Assembly: GCF_001982615.1 (NCBI RefSeq)
Contig: NZ_MLCO01000005.1
Coordinates: 1-64,000, forward strand
Reading direction: 5' to 3'
DNA: 64,000 nt
From: Teichococcus deserti
Lineage (GTDB): Bacteria > Pseudomonadota > Alphaproteobacteria > Acetobacterales > Acetobacteraceae
The translations under genes and the position numbers were made by a program. The first letter of the stretch is position 1. Every line of letters starts with the position of its first letter. Below the pieces are notes generated by a model, which saw nothing but the letters and a program-made list of their open reading frames with translations, had not been told where the DNA came from and made no database searches. Positions 17,700 to 27,154 of the stretch are shown piece after piece.

Positions 17700-17722
17700 C
17701 CGGGGGGACAGGATCCCCCCGG
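17700..17722 (-). terminator. Hairpin after the RND pump gene
   Basis: CCGGGGGGA (17700-17708) pairs with TCCCCCCGG (17714-17722). The plus strand continues ACCCCGCCTTCAGTTTT, as in the other members of the recurring hairpin family. It lies 16 bp beyond the RND stop on the minus strand and 35 bp before the NCS2 start, so it may insulate the two genes. Confidence 0.55.
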
Positions 17723-17737
17723 ACCCCGCCTTCAGTT

Positions 17738-20700
17738 TTACTCCGCGGGCTGCGCGGCCACGCCGCCGCGGCTGAACTTCCGCGCCAGGCTTTCGAACGC
17801 CAGATACAAGACCGGCGTCACGAACAGGGTCAGCGCCTGGGAGACCGCGAGGCCGCCCACCACGGCCAGGCCCAGGGGCTGGCGCAGCTCGGCGGCGGCA
17901 CCCCAGCCGGCGGCGATGGGGACGGCGCCGGCGGCAGCGGCCAGCGTGGTCATCATGATCGGGCGGAAGCGCAGGATGGAGGCCTCGCGCACGGCGACCA
18001 GCGGGTCCTCGCCGGCGCGCTGCCGGGCCAGGGCGACGTCGACCACCATGATGGCGTTCTTCTTCACCAGCCCGATCAGCAGCAGCACGCCGATCACCGC
18101 GATCACCGACAGGTCCAGCCCGAACCACCACAGCGTCGCCAGCGCGCCCAGCGCCGCCGGCGGCAGGCCGGACAGGATGGTCAGCGGATGCACCAGGCTT
18201 TCATACAGCACGCCCAGCACGACATAGACGATCAGCACGGCGGCGATCAGCAGCGCCCCCTGGCCGGCCAGCGCCTGCTGGAAGATCTGCGCCGTGCCGG
18301 CATAGCCCGAGACGATGGTCGGCGGCAGGCCGAGCTCCTTCTCCATCGCCGCGATCGCCAGCGTCGCCTGGCCCAGCGCCACGCCCGGCGCCGTGTTGAA
18401 GCCGATGGTGACCGCCGGCAGCTGGCCCTGATGCGCCACCGTCAGCGGCCCGACCCGGCGCTCCAGCGTGGCGATGCCGGCCAGCGGCACCAGCCGCCCC
18501 GAGCTGCCGCGGAGGTAGATCTTCGACAGCCCGGCCTCGTCCTGCTGGTCGCGCGGCAGCGCCTCCAGGATCACGGAATAGCTGTCGGAGGCGCCGAAGA
18601 TGGTGCTGATCTGCCGTGCCCCGAAGGCCGAGTACAGCGCCTGCCGCACCTGGTCGACGGTCACCCCCAGCGCCGCGGCGCGGTCGCGGTCGACATTCAC
18701 CGACAGGATGGGTGCCGCCATCTGCAGGTCGGAATTGACGTCCTGCAGCTCGGGCAGCTTGTGCAGCGCCTCGGTCATCCGCTGCGACCAGTCATAGAGC
18801 TCCTCGGAGCGCAGCCCCTGCAGCGTGTACTGGTAGAGGGTGCGCGACTGCCGGGCGCCGAAGTTCAGGTTCTGGATCGGGTTGTAGTAGACCCGCATGC
18901 CGGGGATGCCGCCGGTCTGCCGCCGCAGCTCCTGGATGATCTCGGTGATCGGCTTGCGCTGCGCCCGCGGCTTCAGCTGCACGAACATGCGGCCCTGGTT
19001 CAGCGCCTGGCTGTTGCCGCTGATGCCGATGATCGAATTGACCAGCTCGACCGAGGGATGCGCCCGGATGATCTCGACCACCCGTGCCTGGCGGGTGCTC
19101 ATGTCGTCGAAGGAGGCGTCCTGCGGCCCCTCGGTGCCGACATTCAGCAGGCCGGTGTCCTCGACCGGGAAGAAGCCCTTGGGGATGGTCACCGCCAGCC
19201 AGACCGACAGGCCGATCGAGGCCAGGAAGACCAGCCAGACGCCGGCGCGGAAGCGCAGCGTCAGGTCCAGCATCCAGCCATAGCCGCGCTCCACCGCGCG
19301 GAAGCCGCGCTCGAGGAAGGCGTCGAAGCGGCTGGGATGGCCATGCGCCGGCAGGTAGCGCGCCATCAGCGGCGTCACCGTCAGCGAGACCACGCAGGAC
19401 ACCACCACCGCCAGCGAGACCGTGGCGGCGAAGGCGTTGAACACCCGCCCCACCACGCCGCCCATCATCAGGATCGGCAGGAACACCGCGATCAGCGACA
19501 GGGTGATCGAGATGATGGTGAAGCCGATCTCCTTGGCGCCGCGGATCGCCGCCGGGAAGGGGGCCATGCCCTCCTCCATGTGGCGGACGATGGCCTCCAG
19601 CATGACGATGGCGTCGTCCACCACCAGGCCCACGGCCAGCGTCAGCCCCAGCAGGGTGATGTTGTCGATGCCGTAGCCCAGCGCGTACATGACGCCGAAG
19701 GTGCCGGCCAGCGAGATCGGCACGGCGATGCCCGGGATCAGGGTCGCGCTGATCTTGCGCAGGAACAGGAAGATCACCAGCACCACCAGGCCGATGGCGA
19801 TCATCAGGTGGTGCTGCACGTCATGCACCGCGTCGCGGATCGAGACCGAGCGGTCCAGCATGACGGTGACCTCGGCCCCCGGCGGCAGCGCCGCCTGCAG
19901 GCCGGGGAGTGCGGCGCGGACGCCGTCCACCACCTCCACCGTGTTGGCGTCGGGCTGGCGCTGCACGGCCAGCGTCAGGCCCAGATTGCCGTTCATCCAG
20001 GCGGCGACCCGGTTGTTCTCCACCCCGTCGACCACGCGGGCCACGTCCTGCACCCGGATCGGGGTGGAGCCGCGGCCGCCGATGATCAGCCGGCCGAAGG
20101 CCTCGGCATCCTGCAGCTGGTCGTTGGCGCGCAGCGTCAGCTGCTGCCGCGGGCCGTTCAGCGTGCCGACCGGGGTGTTGCTGTTGGCCGCCGCGATCGC
20201 CCGCTGCGCCTCGTCGAAGCCCAGGCCGAGTGCGGCCACCCGGTCCGGGTCCAGCTGCACGCGGACCGCGTATTTCTGCTCGCCATAGGTCACCACCTGG
20301 GCGACGCCCGGGATGCGCGAGAGCGCCGGCGAGATCAGCACCGCGGCCACCTCGTTCAGGCGGTAGAGGGGCACGTCGCCGCCGCGGAGATTGAGCAGCA
20401 CCACCGGCGCGTCGGCCGGGTTGGATTTGCGGAAGCTCGGCGGGTTGGTCATCTCGGCCGGCAGCCGGCGCTGGGCCCGGCTGAGCGCCGCCTGCACGTC
20501 CAGCGCCGCGGCATCGATGCTGCGGCCGAGCACGAATTGCAGCGTGATCTGCGTGGTGCCCTGGCCGCTGGTCGACGACATCTGGTCGATGCCGGCGATG
20601 GTCGAGAACTCCCGCTCCAGCGGCAGCGCCACCGAATTGGCCATGGTCTCCGGGCTGGCGCCCGGCAGGCTGGCCGAGACCGAGATGACCGGGAAGTCGA

Positions 20701-20818
20701 CCCGCGGCACCGCGGCGACGGGCATCTGGAAATAGGCGACGATGCCGGCCAGGATCGCGGCGGCCGCCAGCAGCCCGGTCATCACCGGGCGGCGGATGCA
20801 GAGCTCGGAGATATGCAT
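17738..20818 (-). CDS. RND multidrug efflux pump inner-membrane subunit (MdtB/MdtC-like)
   Basis: 1026 residues, standard for the HAE-1 family. The first segment MHISELCIRRPVMTGLLAAAAILAGIVAYFQMPVAAVPRVDFP is typical, and TM4 carries the proton-relay pair in GLTLAVGLVVDDAIVMLEAIVRHME (about residue 405). Two large periplasmic loops follow TM1 and TM7. The wording MSSTSGQGTTQITLQFVLGRSID is close to MdtC. It forms a tripartite pump with the adaptor encoded 12 bp upstream; no TolC-type gene is present, so an outer-membrane channel must come from elsewhere. Confidence 0.95.
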   Translation of the reverse strand: MHISELCIRRPVMTGLLAAAAILAGIVAYFQMPVAAVPRVDFPVISVSASLPGASPETMANSVALPLEREFSTIAGIDQMSSTSGQGTTQITLQFVLGRSIDAAALDVQAALSRAQRRLPAEMTNPPSFRKSNPADAPVVLLNLRGGDVPLYRLNEVAAVLISPALSRIPGVAQVVTYGEQKYAVRVQLDPDRVAALGLGFDEAQRAIAAANSNTPVGTLNGPRQQLTLRANDQLQDAEAFGRLIIGGRGSTPIRVQDVARVVDGVENNRVAAWMNGNLGLTLAVQRQPDANTVEVVDGVRAALPGLQAALPPGAEVTVMLDRSVSIRDAVHDVQHHLMIAIGLVVLVIFLFLRKISATLIPGIAVPISLAGTFGVMYALGYGIDNITLLGLTLAVGLVVDDAIVMLEAIVRHMEEGMAPFPAAIRGAKEIGFTIISITLSLIAVFLPILMMGGVVGRVFNAFAATVSLAVVVSCVVSLTVTPLMARYLPAHGHPSRFDAFLERGFRAVERGYGWMLDLTLRFRAGVWLVFLASIGLSVWLAVTIPKGFFPVEDTGLLNVGTEGPQDASFDDMSTRQARVVEIIRAHPSVELVNSIIGISGNSQALNQGRMFVQLKPRAQRKPITEIIQELRRQTGGIPGMRVYYNPIQNLNFGARQSRTLYQYTLQGLRSEELYDWSQRMTEALHKLPELQDVNSDLQMAAPILSVNVDRDRAAALGVTVDQVRQALYSAFGARQISTIFGASDSYSVILEALPRDQQDEAGLSKIYLRGSSGRLVPLAGIATLERRVGPLTVAHQGQLPAVTIGFNTAPGVALGQATLAIAAMEKELGLPPTIVSGYAGTAQIFQQALAGQGALLIAAVLIVYVVLGVLYESLVHPLTILSGLPPAALGALATLWWFGLDLSVIAVIGVLLLIGLVKKNAIMVVDVALARQRAGEDPLVAVREASILRFRPIMMTTLAAAAGAVPIAAGWGAAAELRQPLGLAVVGGLAVSQALTLFVTPVLYLAFESLARKFSRGGVAAQPAE

Positions 20819-20830
20819 CCCGGTGCTTCC

Positions 20831-22027
20831 TCAGCTCTGCGGGCGGGCGGCGGGACGCTCGACGACGCGGGCCCCGTCGGACAGCAGCTGGGCGCCCTCG
20901 ATCACCACCTTGTCGCCGGCGGCGATCTCGGCCTTCAGCACGGCGCGGCCGCCGACCACCCGCTGCAGCGTCACGGCGCGGCGGCGGGCGCGGCTCTCGC
21001 CGTCGACGACATAGACGTAGCGGCTGTTGCCCGAGCCGGTCTGCACCGCCTGCACCGGCACGCTCAGCGCGTCCGGCTCGACGCGGGGCACCAGCACCAC
21101 GTTGACATACTGGCCCGGCCACAGCGCGTTGTCCGGGTTGGCGAAGCGCGCCTTGATCTGGACGGTGCCCGAGGTGGTGTCGACCTGGCTGTCGAGGAAC
21201 ACCACGCTGCCCTGCACCGGCGGGTGACGGTCGCCCGGCGGATGCGCGGTGACGACGGGACGCCCGCCGCGCAGTGAGGCCTGCACCTCGGGCAGCCAGC
21301 GCTCCGGCACCGAGAACTGCACCTGGATCGGGTCGGTCTGGGTGATGGTGGCCAGCGGCGTGTTCTCGCCGGCGCGCACCAGATTGCCCTCGGTCAGCGG
21401 CAGGGCGCCGAGCCGCCCGGCGATCTCGGCGCGGATGCTGGCGAAGTCGAGCGTGAGGCGGGTCTGGCTGATCAGCGCCTCGCCGGCCCTGACCGTCGCC
21501 TCGGCGGCGGCGGCATCGGCCTGGGCCTGCTCGTAGCGCTGCGCGGCGGTGAAGCCCTCGCCGCGCAGCGAGGCGTAGCGGTTGGCGTCCGAGCGGGCCC
21601 GCACCGACTGGGCGCGGTCGCGCGCCAGCTGCGCCTCCTGCTGCGCCAGCAGCGCTTGGGTCATCCGCGAATCCAGGGTGAAGAGCAGCTGCCCGCGCTC
21701 GACCCGCTGGCCTTCCTCGACATGCTGCTTCTCGATCTGCCCGTCGACCCGGCTGCGCACCGAGACCGTCGCCTCGGCGACGACGTTCCCGTTGGTGGTG
21801 ATCTCGAGCGGGACGGGACCGCGCTCGGCTCTGCTGACCACCACCGGCAGGGTAGGGGCGGGCGCCGGCGTGGCGCCGGGCCCGGGCGTTTGGGACGCCG
21901 GTGCCTGGGAGGTCGGCGTCTGGGCCTGCAGCGTGGCGCTGCCGGCGAGCATGGCGACGAGGCCGGCGCTGACCGCGCCCGCCAGCAGGGGGAAAAGCGA
22001 ACGCGAGGGCATCATGACCCACGGCAT
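20831..22027 (-). CDS. RND efflux periplasmic adaptor (MdtA-like)
   Basis: 398 residues. An N-terminal signal/anchor (SRSLFPLLAGAVSAGLVAMLAGSATLQAQ) precedes a Pro/Ala/Thr-rich linker, the lipoyl half-motif SVRSRVDGQIEKQHVEEGQRVERGQLLFTLD, an alpha hairpin (about 130-200) and beta-barrel strands (TDPIQVQFSVPERWLP, GQYVNVVLVPRVE). It links the RND pump to an outer-membrane channel. The start could be ATG 22027, 22015 or 22012; none has a strong ribosome site. It precedes the pump gene by 12 bp in the same operon. Confidence 0.93.
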   Translation of the reverse strand: MPWVMMPSRSLFPLLAGAVSAGLVAMLAGSATLQAQTPTSQAPASQTPGPGATPAPAPTLPVVVSRAERGPVPLEITTNGNVVAEATVSVRSRVDGQIEKQHVEEGQRVERGQLLFTLDSRMTQALLAQQEAQLARDRAQSVRARSDANRYASLRGEGFTAAQRYEQAQADAAAAEATVRAGEALISQTRLTLDFASIRAEIAGRLGALPLTEGNLVRAGENTPLATITQTDPIQVQFSVPERWLPEVQASLRGGRPVVTAHPPGDRHPPVQGSVVFLDSQVDTTSGTVQIKARFANPDNALWPGQYVNVVLVPRVEPDALSVPVQAVQTGSGNSRYVYVVDGESRARRRAVTLQRVVGGRAVLKAEIAAGDKVVIEGAQLLSDGARVVERPAARPQS

Positions 22028-22232
22028 TAAGCTGCCATGCCGTCAGCGCAAAGCGACGGATGCCTTCTGTTACATTAAATCATCAAAATGAGCGGCGCGG
22101 TGCCCTATCGCGATGGCGGGGCTGCCATTACGTGGAAGCATGGCGCAAATCCTGCGCAAGCCTGCCCGCAAACAAGAAAGCCGCGGATGGCAGGGCCCGG
22201 ATGGACCCCGCTCCACGGCTGTCGAGTCGCTC

Positions 22233-22289
22233 TCGGGACCGGGCCGGCTTCCCCCAGGGCGTGCCTGGAGGCGGCCGACCGAGTCCCGG
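22233..22289 (-). terminator. Imperfect long hairpin downstream of rpsU
   Basis: In the 270-bp gap between the efflux adaptor start and the rpsU stop, CGGGAC and GTCCCG close an imperfect GC-rich stem around an inner CCAGG-gcgtg-CCTGG. It lies 9 bp past the rpsU stop. There is no T-run, so the call is weak. I see nothing else in the gap. Confidence 0.35.
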
Positions 22290-22297
22290 GCAGCTCT

Positions 22298-22501
22298 TTA
22301 GAAGCCCTCGCGCTCCAGGCGCTTGCGCTCGACCTTGCGGGCGCGGCGGACGGCCTCGGCGGCCTCGCGGGCGCGGCGCTCCGACGGCTTCTCGTAGTGG
22401 CGGCGCAGCTTCATCTCGCGGAAGACGCCTTCGCGCTGCAGCTTCTTCTTAAGGGCCTTGAGGGCCTGATCGATATTGTTGTCCCGAACGACGACCTGCA
22501 C
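22298..22501 (-). CDS. rpsU: 30S ribosomal protein S21
   Basis: 67 residues starting at a GTG (22501) with GAGGAGA 9 bases upstream. The sequence [54 protein letters not shown] is a full S21, with the basic C-terminal tail common in alphaproteobacteria. S21 sits on the platform of the small subunit and helps mRNA selection. It is divergent from def. Confidence 0.97.
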   Translation of the reverse strand: MQVVVRDNNIDQALKALKKKLQREGVFREMKLRRHYEKPSERRAREAAEAVRRARKVERKRLEREGF

Positions 22502-22725
22502 GCTGTGCGGTCTCCTCTATCTGAGCAAGGCCCGGCACCAGGTCCTGGCACAACGGGTGGTGTGAAAAACGAAAGCACGAAGCGCCGGTGCAAGCGCCGG
22601 TGCCTTCCTGCAAGGTGCGGCAGCCCTTAGCATGCCGGGCCGGCGGAATGAAAGCCCTTCCCGCGGGCGCGGCGGCCCCCAATCTAGGGCGATCGCCTCT
22701 CACGCTCGTCACGGAGGACGCCCGC

Positions 22726-23274
22726 ATGGCCATCCTGAAAATCGCCCGCATGGGCCACCCGGTCCTGCTGCAGCGTGCGGCGCCCGTCGAGGATCCGCGC
22801 GCCCCCGAGATCCGCCGCCTGGTCGCCGACATGGCGGACACCATGCTGGACGCCCAGGGACTCGGGCTGGCGGCGCCGCAGGTGCATGTTCCGCTGCGGA
22901 TCTTCGTCTGGCGCAACGGCGACAGCGTGGCCGCGCTGATCAATCCGGAGCTGGAGCTGCTCGGCCCGCCGGACCAGCGCGGCTGGGAGGGGTGCCTGTC
23001 GATCCCCGGGCTGCGCGGCAATGTCGAGCGCGCCCAGCGCGTCGCCTTCCGCGGCATCGACATCGATGGCGACTCCGTCGAGGGCGAGGCCGAGGGCATG
23101 CTGGCCCGCGTCATGCAGCATGAATACGACCATCTGGACGGCATCCTCTATCCGAGTCGGATGACCGACCACGCGCTGTTCGGCTTCACCGAGGAGCTGG
23201 CCCGCGCCGCCGCCGCCCAGCATGCGCCCTCCCACGTCCCGGCCCAGCCGGTGGCGAAGGAGCCCGCCCGATGA
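22726..23274 (+). CDS. def: Peptide deformylase
   Basis: 182 residues from ATG 22726, preceded by ACGGAGGA; upstream in-frame ATGs lack a ribosome site. All three catalytic motifs are present: GLGLAAPQV (from residue 45), EGCLS with metal ligand Cys90, and HEYDH with His132, Glu133 and His136. The enzyme removes the N-formyl group from new proteins. It is coupled to coq9 (ATGA overlap) rather than to fmt, so a second def-fmt locus may exist elsewhere. Confidence 0.95.
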   Translation: MAILKIARMGHPVLLQRAAPVEDPRAPEIRRLVADMADTMLDAQGLGLAAPQVHVPLRIFVWRNGDSVAALINPELELLGPPDQRGWEGCLSIPGLRGNVERAQRVAFRGIDIDGDSVEGEAEGMLARVMQHEYDHLDGILYPSRMTDHALFGFTEELARAAAAQHAPSHVPAQPVAKEPAR

Positions 23275-23891
23275 GCCAGGGCGCCTGTCCGGGCGCGGGG
23301 CTCGAGCGCAGCGCCGGGCGCGACGCCGCCCTCCGCGCCATGCTGCCCGAGGTGCCGCGGCTGGGCTGGAGCCTGGCCGCCCTGCGCGCCGGCCTGGCCG
23401 CCGGGGGGCGCGATCCCGCCGACGCCGCCTGGCTGTTCCCGGACGGTCCGGCCGGCATGGTCGAGGCCTGGTGCGACCTCGCCGACCGCGACATGGCCGC
23501 CGCCGCGGCGGGGCAGGGGCTCGAGGATCTGCGCATCCCCGGCCGCATCCGCGCGCTCGTCGCGCTGCGGCTGGAGCAGGCGGCGCCGCATCGCGCGGCG
23601 CTGCGCCGCGCCCTGGCCCTGCTGGCGCTGCCCTGGAATCTGGGCATCGCCACCCGCGCCACCGCCCGCACCGCCGATGCCATGTGGATCGCCGCCGGCG
23701 ACGCCTCCACCGACCTGTCCTTCCACACGCGGCGGATGACGCTGGCCGGGATCTATGCGGGCACGCTGGCCTTCTGGCTGCGCTCCGGCGACATGGCGGC
23801 CAGCATGGGCTTCCTCGACCGGCGGCTGGCCGGCCTCGCCCGGCTGCAGAAGCGCCGCCCGAAGGCCGGCAGCGCGCGATCAGCCGCCTAG
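23271..23891 (+). CDS. COQ9-like ubiquinone biosynthesis protein
   Basis: 206 residues with the COQ9 pattern: LRAMLPEVPRLGWSLAALRAGLAAGG, LFPDGPAGMVEAWCDLADRDM, IRALVALRLE, ALALLALPWNLGIATRATARTADAMWIAAGDASTDLSFHTRRMTLAGIYAGTLAFWL and FLDRRL. COQ9 binds lipid and helps COQ7-type hydroxylation in ubiquinone synthesis; the bacterial form is mainly alphaproteobacterial. Translation is coupled to def by a 4-bp overlap. Confidence 0.85.
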   Translation: MSQGACPGAGLERSAGRDAALRAMLPEVPRLGWSLAALRAGLAAGGRDPADAAWLFPDGPAGMVEAWCDLADRDMAAAAAGQGLEDLRIPGRIRALVALRLEQAAPHRAALRRALALLALPWNLGIATRATARTADAMWIAAGDASTDLSFHTRRMTLAGIYAGTLAFWLRSGDMAASMGFLDRRLAGLARLQKRRPKAGSARSAA

Positions 23892-23929
23892 GGCGGGGTG
23901 CCTGCGGCAGGGCGCAGGCAGTCCGCCCT
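23890..23929 (+). terminator. Two-part hairpin after def-coq9
   Basis: The outer stem AGGGCGG (23890-23896) with CCGCCCT (23923-23929) and inner stem TGCCTGCG (23899-23906) with CGCAGGCA (23913-23920) are perfect, with 2-base bulges and a 6-base loop. It begins in the coq9 stop codon. Only TTT follows at 23933, so efficiency is unknown. The rest of the gap to purE shows nothing. Confidence 0.6.
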
Positions 23930-24074
23930 GGCTTTGCCCGATCGCGCGATCGAGGCTTCTCGGCGAGCCCGCTTCAGGCCGTCAGGCGCCGGACACGGCG
24001 TTCCTGCACGCTTTGCGCTTGCAAGCAGGGGCGAGTCGCGGCACAGGCCGCCCCTTGCTGCAAGGATCTCCCGC

Positions 24075-24569
24075 GTGACCGAGACCCCCACCGCGCCGCT
24101 GGTCGGCATCATCATGGGCAGCCGTTCCGACTGGGAGACCATGCGGCACGCGGCGGAGACCCTGGAAAAGCTGGGCATCCCGCACGAGACCCGGGTGGTC
24201 TCGGCGCATCGCACGCCGCAACGGCTCTATGATTATGCCCATGCCGCCGCCGGGCGCGGCCTGCGCGCCATCATCGCCGGCGCCGGGGGGGCGGCCCATC
24301 TGCCCGGCATGGCCGCCGCCATGACCCGCCTGCCGATCCTCGGCGTCCCGGTCGAAAGCCATGCGCTGAAGGGCATGGATTCGCTGCTCTCCATCGTGCA
24401 GATGCCGGCCGGCATCCCGGTCGGCACCCTGGCCATCGGCCGCGCCGGCTCGGTCAATGCCGCGCTGCTGGCCGCCGCCATGCTGGCCACCACCGATGAC
24501 GCGCTGGCCCGGCGGCTCGACGAGTACCGCGCCGCGCAGACCGCCTCGGTCGCGGAGGAGCCGGCATGA
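24075..24569 (+). CDS. purE: N5-carboxyaminoimidazole ribonucleotide mutase
   Basis: 164 residues from a GTG with AAGGAT 8 bases upstream. Signatures: [42 protein letters not shown] and [28 protein letters not shown], with the catalytic His in AHR. It converts N5-CAIR to CAIR in purine synthesis. purK follows with a 4-bp ATGA overlap, so the two act and are made together. Confidence 0.96.
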   Translation: MTETPTAPLVGIIMGSRSDWETMRHAAETLEKLGIPHETRVVSAHRTPQRLYDYAHAAAGRGLRAIIAGAGGAAHLPGMAAAMTRLPILGVPVESHALKGMDSLLSIVQMPAGIPVGTLAIGRAGSVNAALLAAAMLATTDDALARRLDEYRAAQTASVAEEPA

Positions 24570-25690
24570 GCCAGGCGCCGCTCCCCCCCAACGCCACCAT
24601 CGGCATCCTGGGCGGCGGGCAGCTCGGCCGCATGTCGGCGCTGGCCGCCGCCGAGCTCGGCTATCGCTGCCACATCTATGCGCCCGACGCCGATTCGCCC
24701 GGCATGCAGGTGGCCGCCGCCAGCACTGTCGCCGATTACGAGGATGTCGCGGCGCTGCAGGCCTTTGCCGCCGCCGTCGACGTGGTGACCTTCGAATTCG
24801 AGAACGTCCCCGCCCGCACCCTGGAGATTCTCTCCCCTCTGGTGCCCTGCCGGCCGGGGAAGACGGCGCTGGCCGTCTGCCAGGACCGCCTGCTGGAAAA
24901 AGAGTTCCTGGAGAAGGCGGGCGTGCCCGTCGCTCCCTGGCGCGCGGTCCACAGCCTGGCGGAGCTCGAATCGGCCGTCGCCGGGATCGGCCTGCCGGCG
25001 GTGCTGAAGACCACCCGGCTGGGCTATGACGGCCGCGGTCAGGCGGTGCTGCGCGAGGCCGCCGACCTGGCCCCCGCCTTTGCCCGCCTCGATCCCAAGC
25101 CCTTGATCCTCGAGGCTTTCGTTCCCTTCACCCAGGAGCTGTCGGCGGTCGCCGCCCGCGGTCTGGACGGCACGACGGCCGTCTACGACGCGGTCGAGAA
25201 CCACCATCACCACCACATCCTGGACCTGTCCTTCGCCCCGGCGCGCGTGCCCCCTGGTGCCGGCGAGGCTGCCCGCCGTCACGCCGGCCGCGTCGCCGAG
25301 GCGCTGGAGCTGGTGGGGGTGCTGGCCGTCGAGTTCTTCCTGCTGCCGGACGGCGCGCTGCTGGGCAACGAGATCGCGCCGCGGCCGCATAATTCCGGCC
25401 ACTGGACGATGGATGCCTGCCTGGCCAGCCAGTTCCACCAGCATATCCGCGCCGTCGCCGGCCTGCCGCTGGGCAGCCCCGAGCGGCATTCCGACGCGGT
25501 GATGCGCAACCTGGTCGGCCCTGAGGGCATGGCAAAGCTGCCGGCGTTGCAGGGCGACCACAGCGTGGCCGTGCATCTCTACGGCAAAGCGGCGGCGCGG
25601 CCGGGCCGGAAGATGGGGCACGCCAATCGGGTGCTCCCGCTCAACAGCCTGAAAGATCAGGATAATTCTAAGCTGCTCGCGGGGCTGTGA
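24566..25690 (+). CDS. purK: N5-carboxyaminoimidazole ribonucleotide synthase
   Basis: 374 residues, ATP-grasp fold. [16 protein letters not shown] opens the N-domain; [13 protein letters not shown] and [13 protein letters not shown] belong to the ATP-binding lobe, and [13 protein letters not shown] is the metal/ATP site. It makes N5-CAIR from AIR, bicarbonate and ATP for PurE. An odd detail is a natural run of five His after Glu-Asn (nt 25201 onward) where the family has an EN-H-region. Confidence 0.96.
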   Translation: MSQAPLPPNATIGILGGGQLGRMSALAAAELGYRCHIYAPDADSPGMQVAAASTVADYEDVAALQAFAAAVDVVTFEFENVPARTLEILSPLVPCRPGKTALAVCQDRLLEKEFLEKAGVPVAPWRAVHSLAELESAVAGIGLPAVLKTTRLGYDGRGQAVLREAADLAPAFARLDPKPLILEAFVPFTQELSAVAARGLDGTTAVYDAVENHHHHHILDLSFAPARVPPGAGEAARRHAGRVAEALELVGVLAVEFFLLPDGALLGNEIAPRPHNSGHWTMDACLASQFHQHIRAVAGLPLGSPERHSDAVMRNLVGPEGMAKLPALQGDHSVAVHLYGKAAARPGRKMGHANRVLPLNSLKDQDNSKLLAGL

Positions 25691-25867
25691 CCAAAATGCC
25701 CATGGGTCCTGTGGCGCGAAAGACACAGGTCGTGGGAAAGGTGGCACAGCCTACTGCACCGCGCCGCAAGGAGTGCTACTTCAGGGTTCACGCGGCGTCG
25801 TGACTCGGGGGGGATCTTCGTGGATGCGCGCTGCGAGCATGCCTTTGGTGGATCGAGGAGAATTCTA

Positions 25868-26974
25868 ATGAGCCTCAAGAAGGCGCTTCTGGCCGCGACG
25901 GTTCTGTCGCTGCCGCTCGCGGCTCAGGCGCAGCCGATCACTGGCGTCTATCTCGGCGCCGGCGCTGGCTACAACTACCTGCAGGACGCGGACATCACGT
26001 CCTCGGGTTCGACCGCTGCGATGCAGACGGCCCGCGGCGCGACCAACAAGATCGAAGCCGAGTTCGAGCACGGCTTCGGTGGCGTTCTGAGCATCGGTTA
26101 CGGCTTCGGCAACGGCCTGCGCGCCGAGGTCGAGGGCAACTACCGCCAGAACGACGTGGACACCCTGTCGTCGCGCGGCACCCTGCCGGGCATCGGCGGC
26201 ACCGTCCGCACCTATGGCGCGATGGTCAACGCCCTGTACGACTTCAACCTGGGCCTCCCGGTTGTTCCGTACATCGGCGCGGGCGTCGGCTATGTGTGGC
26301 ACGACTACGACGTCGTCCGCAGCCGCGGCGCTGGCGCCTCGCGCGTGACGATCGATGGTGACGACGGCCAGTTCGCCTTCCAGGGCATCGCCGGCGCCGC
26401 CTTCCCGATCGCCGCCGTTCCGGGCCTGGCGATCACCGCCGAGTACCGCTTCCTGGGTTCGCTGGACCCGGAGTTCACCGCGGTCTCGCGTAACGCTGCT
26501 GGCGTGACCACGGCCCGCACCAAGGTCGACTCCGAGAACTACAACCACTCGGTGTTCCTGGGCCTGCGTTATGCCTTCAACGCCCCGGTCCCGCCGGCGC
26601 CGATCCCGGTGGCCGCCCCGGCTCCGGCCGCTGCCCCGGCTCCGGCCCGCACCTACCTGGTGTTCTTCGACTTCGACCGCGCTGACCTGACGGACCGTGC
26701 CCGCCAGATCATCGCCGAGGCCGCGCAGAACTCCGGCCGCGTGCAGGCGACCCGCATCGAAGTGGCCGGCCATGCCGACCGCGCCGGTTCGCCGCAGTAC
26801 AACCAGCGCCTGTCGCAGCGTCGCGCCGACGCCGTGGCCGCCGAGCTGGTCCGCCTGGGCGTCGCCCGTTCGGCCATCACGGTCCAGGCCTTCGGCGAGA
26901 GCCGTCCGCTGGTCCCGACCGCCGACGGCGTGCGCGAGCCGCAGAACCGCCGCGTCGAAATCGTCCTGCGCTAA
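25868..26974 (+). CDS. OmpA-family outer-membrane protein
   Basis: 368 residues from the ATG with GAGGAG 6 bases upstream. A signal peptide (KKALLAATVLSLPLAAQAQ) leads into a porin-like eight-strand barrel (about 22-240; VYLGAGAGYNYLQD, VPYIGAGVGYVWHDYD, VFLGLRYAF), a Pro/Ala linker (about 242-265) and an OmpA C-domain (YLVFFDFDRADLTDRARQII, GHADRAGSPQYNQRLSQRRADAV, GESRPLVPT) that binds peptidoglycan. Wobble-position T and codon choice differ slightly from neighbours, as expected for a highly expressed envelope protein. The 177-bp upstream gap probably holds its promoter, but I cannot define it. Confidence 0.93.
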   Translation: MSLKKALLAATVLSLPLAAQAQPITGVYLGAGAGYNYLQDADITSSGSTAAMQTARGATNKIEAEFEHGFGGVLSIGYGFGNGLRAEVEGNYRQNDVDTLSSRGTLPGIGGTVRTYGAMVNALYDFNLGLPVVPYIGAGVGYVWHDYDVVRSRGAGASRVTIDGDDGQFAFQGIAGAAFPIAAVPGLAITAEYRFLGSLDPEFTAVSRNAAGVTTARTKVDSENYNHSVFLGLRYAFNAPVPPAPIPVAAPAPAAAPAPARTYLVFFDFDRADLTDRARQIIAEAAQNSGRVQATRIEVAGHADRAGSPQYNQRLSQRRADAVAAELVRLGVARSAITVQAFGESRPLVPTADGVREPQNRRVEIVLR

Positions 26975-27001
26975 TCCGCAGGCCGGTTTCCCGGCAAAGA
27001 G

Positions 27002-27031
27002 AAAGGGCGCCCCTCGGGGCGCCCTTTTTTT
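27002..27031 (+). terminator. Rho-independent terminator of the OmpA-type gene
   Basis: A GC-rich stem AAAGGGCGC/GCGCCCTTT closes a short loop and is followed by a seven-T run (27025-27031). It begins 28 bases after the stop codon. This is a textbook intrinsic terminator, consistent with a strongly expressed gene. Confidence 0.92.
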
Positions 27032-27102
27032 GTCTGGCTGCCGCCGTCGGTGGAAAGGGTGGCCGAACGGACCGGCCTTGCCCTGGCGGGGAGGCGGGAC
27101 GC

Positions 27103-27135
27103 AAAAAGGGCCGCCCCCTCGCAGGGGCGGCCCTT
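27103..27135. terminator. Bidirectional terminator between convergent genes
   Basis: AAAGGGCCGCCCC (27105-27117) pairs with GGGGCGGCCCTTT (27123-27135). The plus side ends in TTTCTT and the minus side in a five-T run, so it mainly serves the leftward gene that ends at 27155 and backs up the OmpA terminator. Confidence 0.85.
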
Positions 27136-27154
27136 TCTTGTCAGCTGGAGACGA

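Noticed and set aside
22570-22605. Direct repeat AAGCGCCGGTGC between rpsU and def
   Set aside because: Only two short adjacent copies; could be chance in a GC-rich spacer and shows no link to a promoter or terminator.
26590-26660. Repeat-like GC-rich stretch in the OmpA-type gene
   Set aside because: It encodes the Pro/Ala linker between barrel and peptidoglycan domain and is ordinary low-complexity coding sequence.
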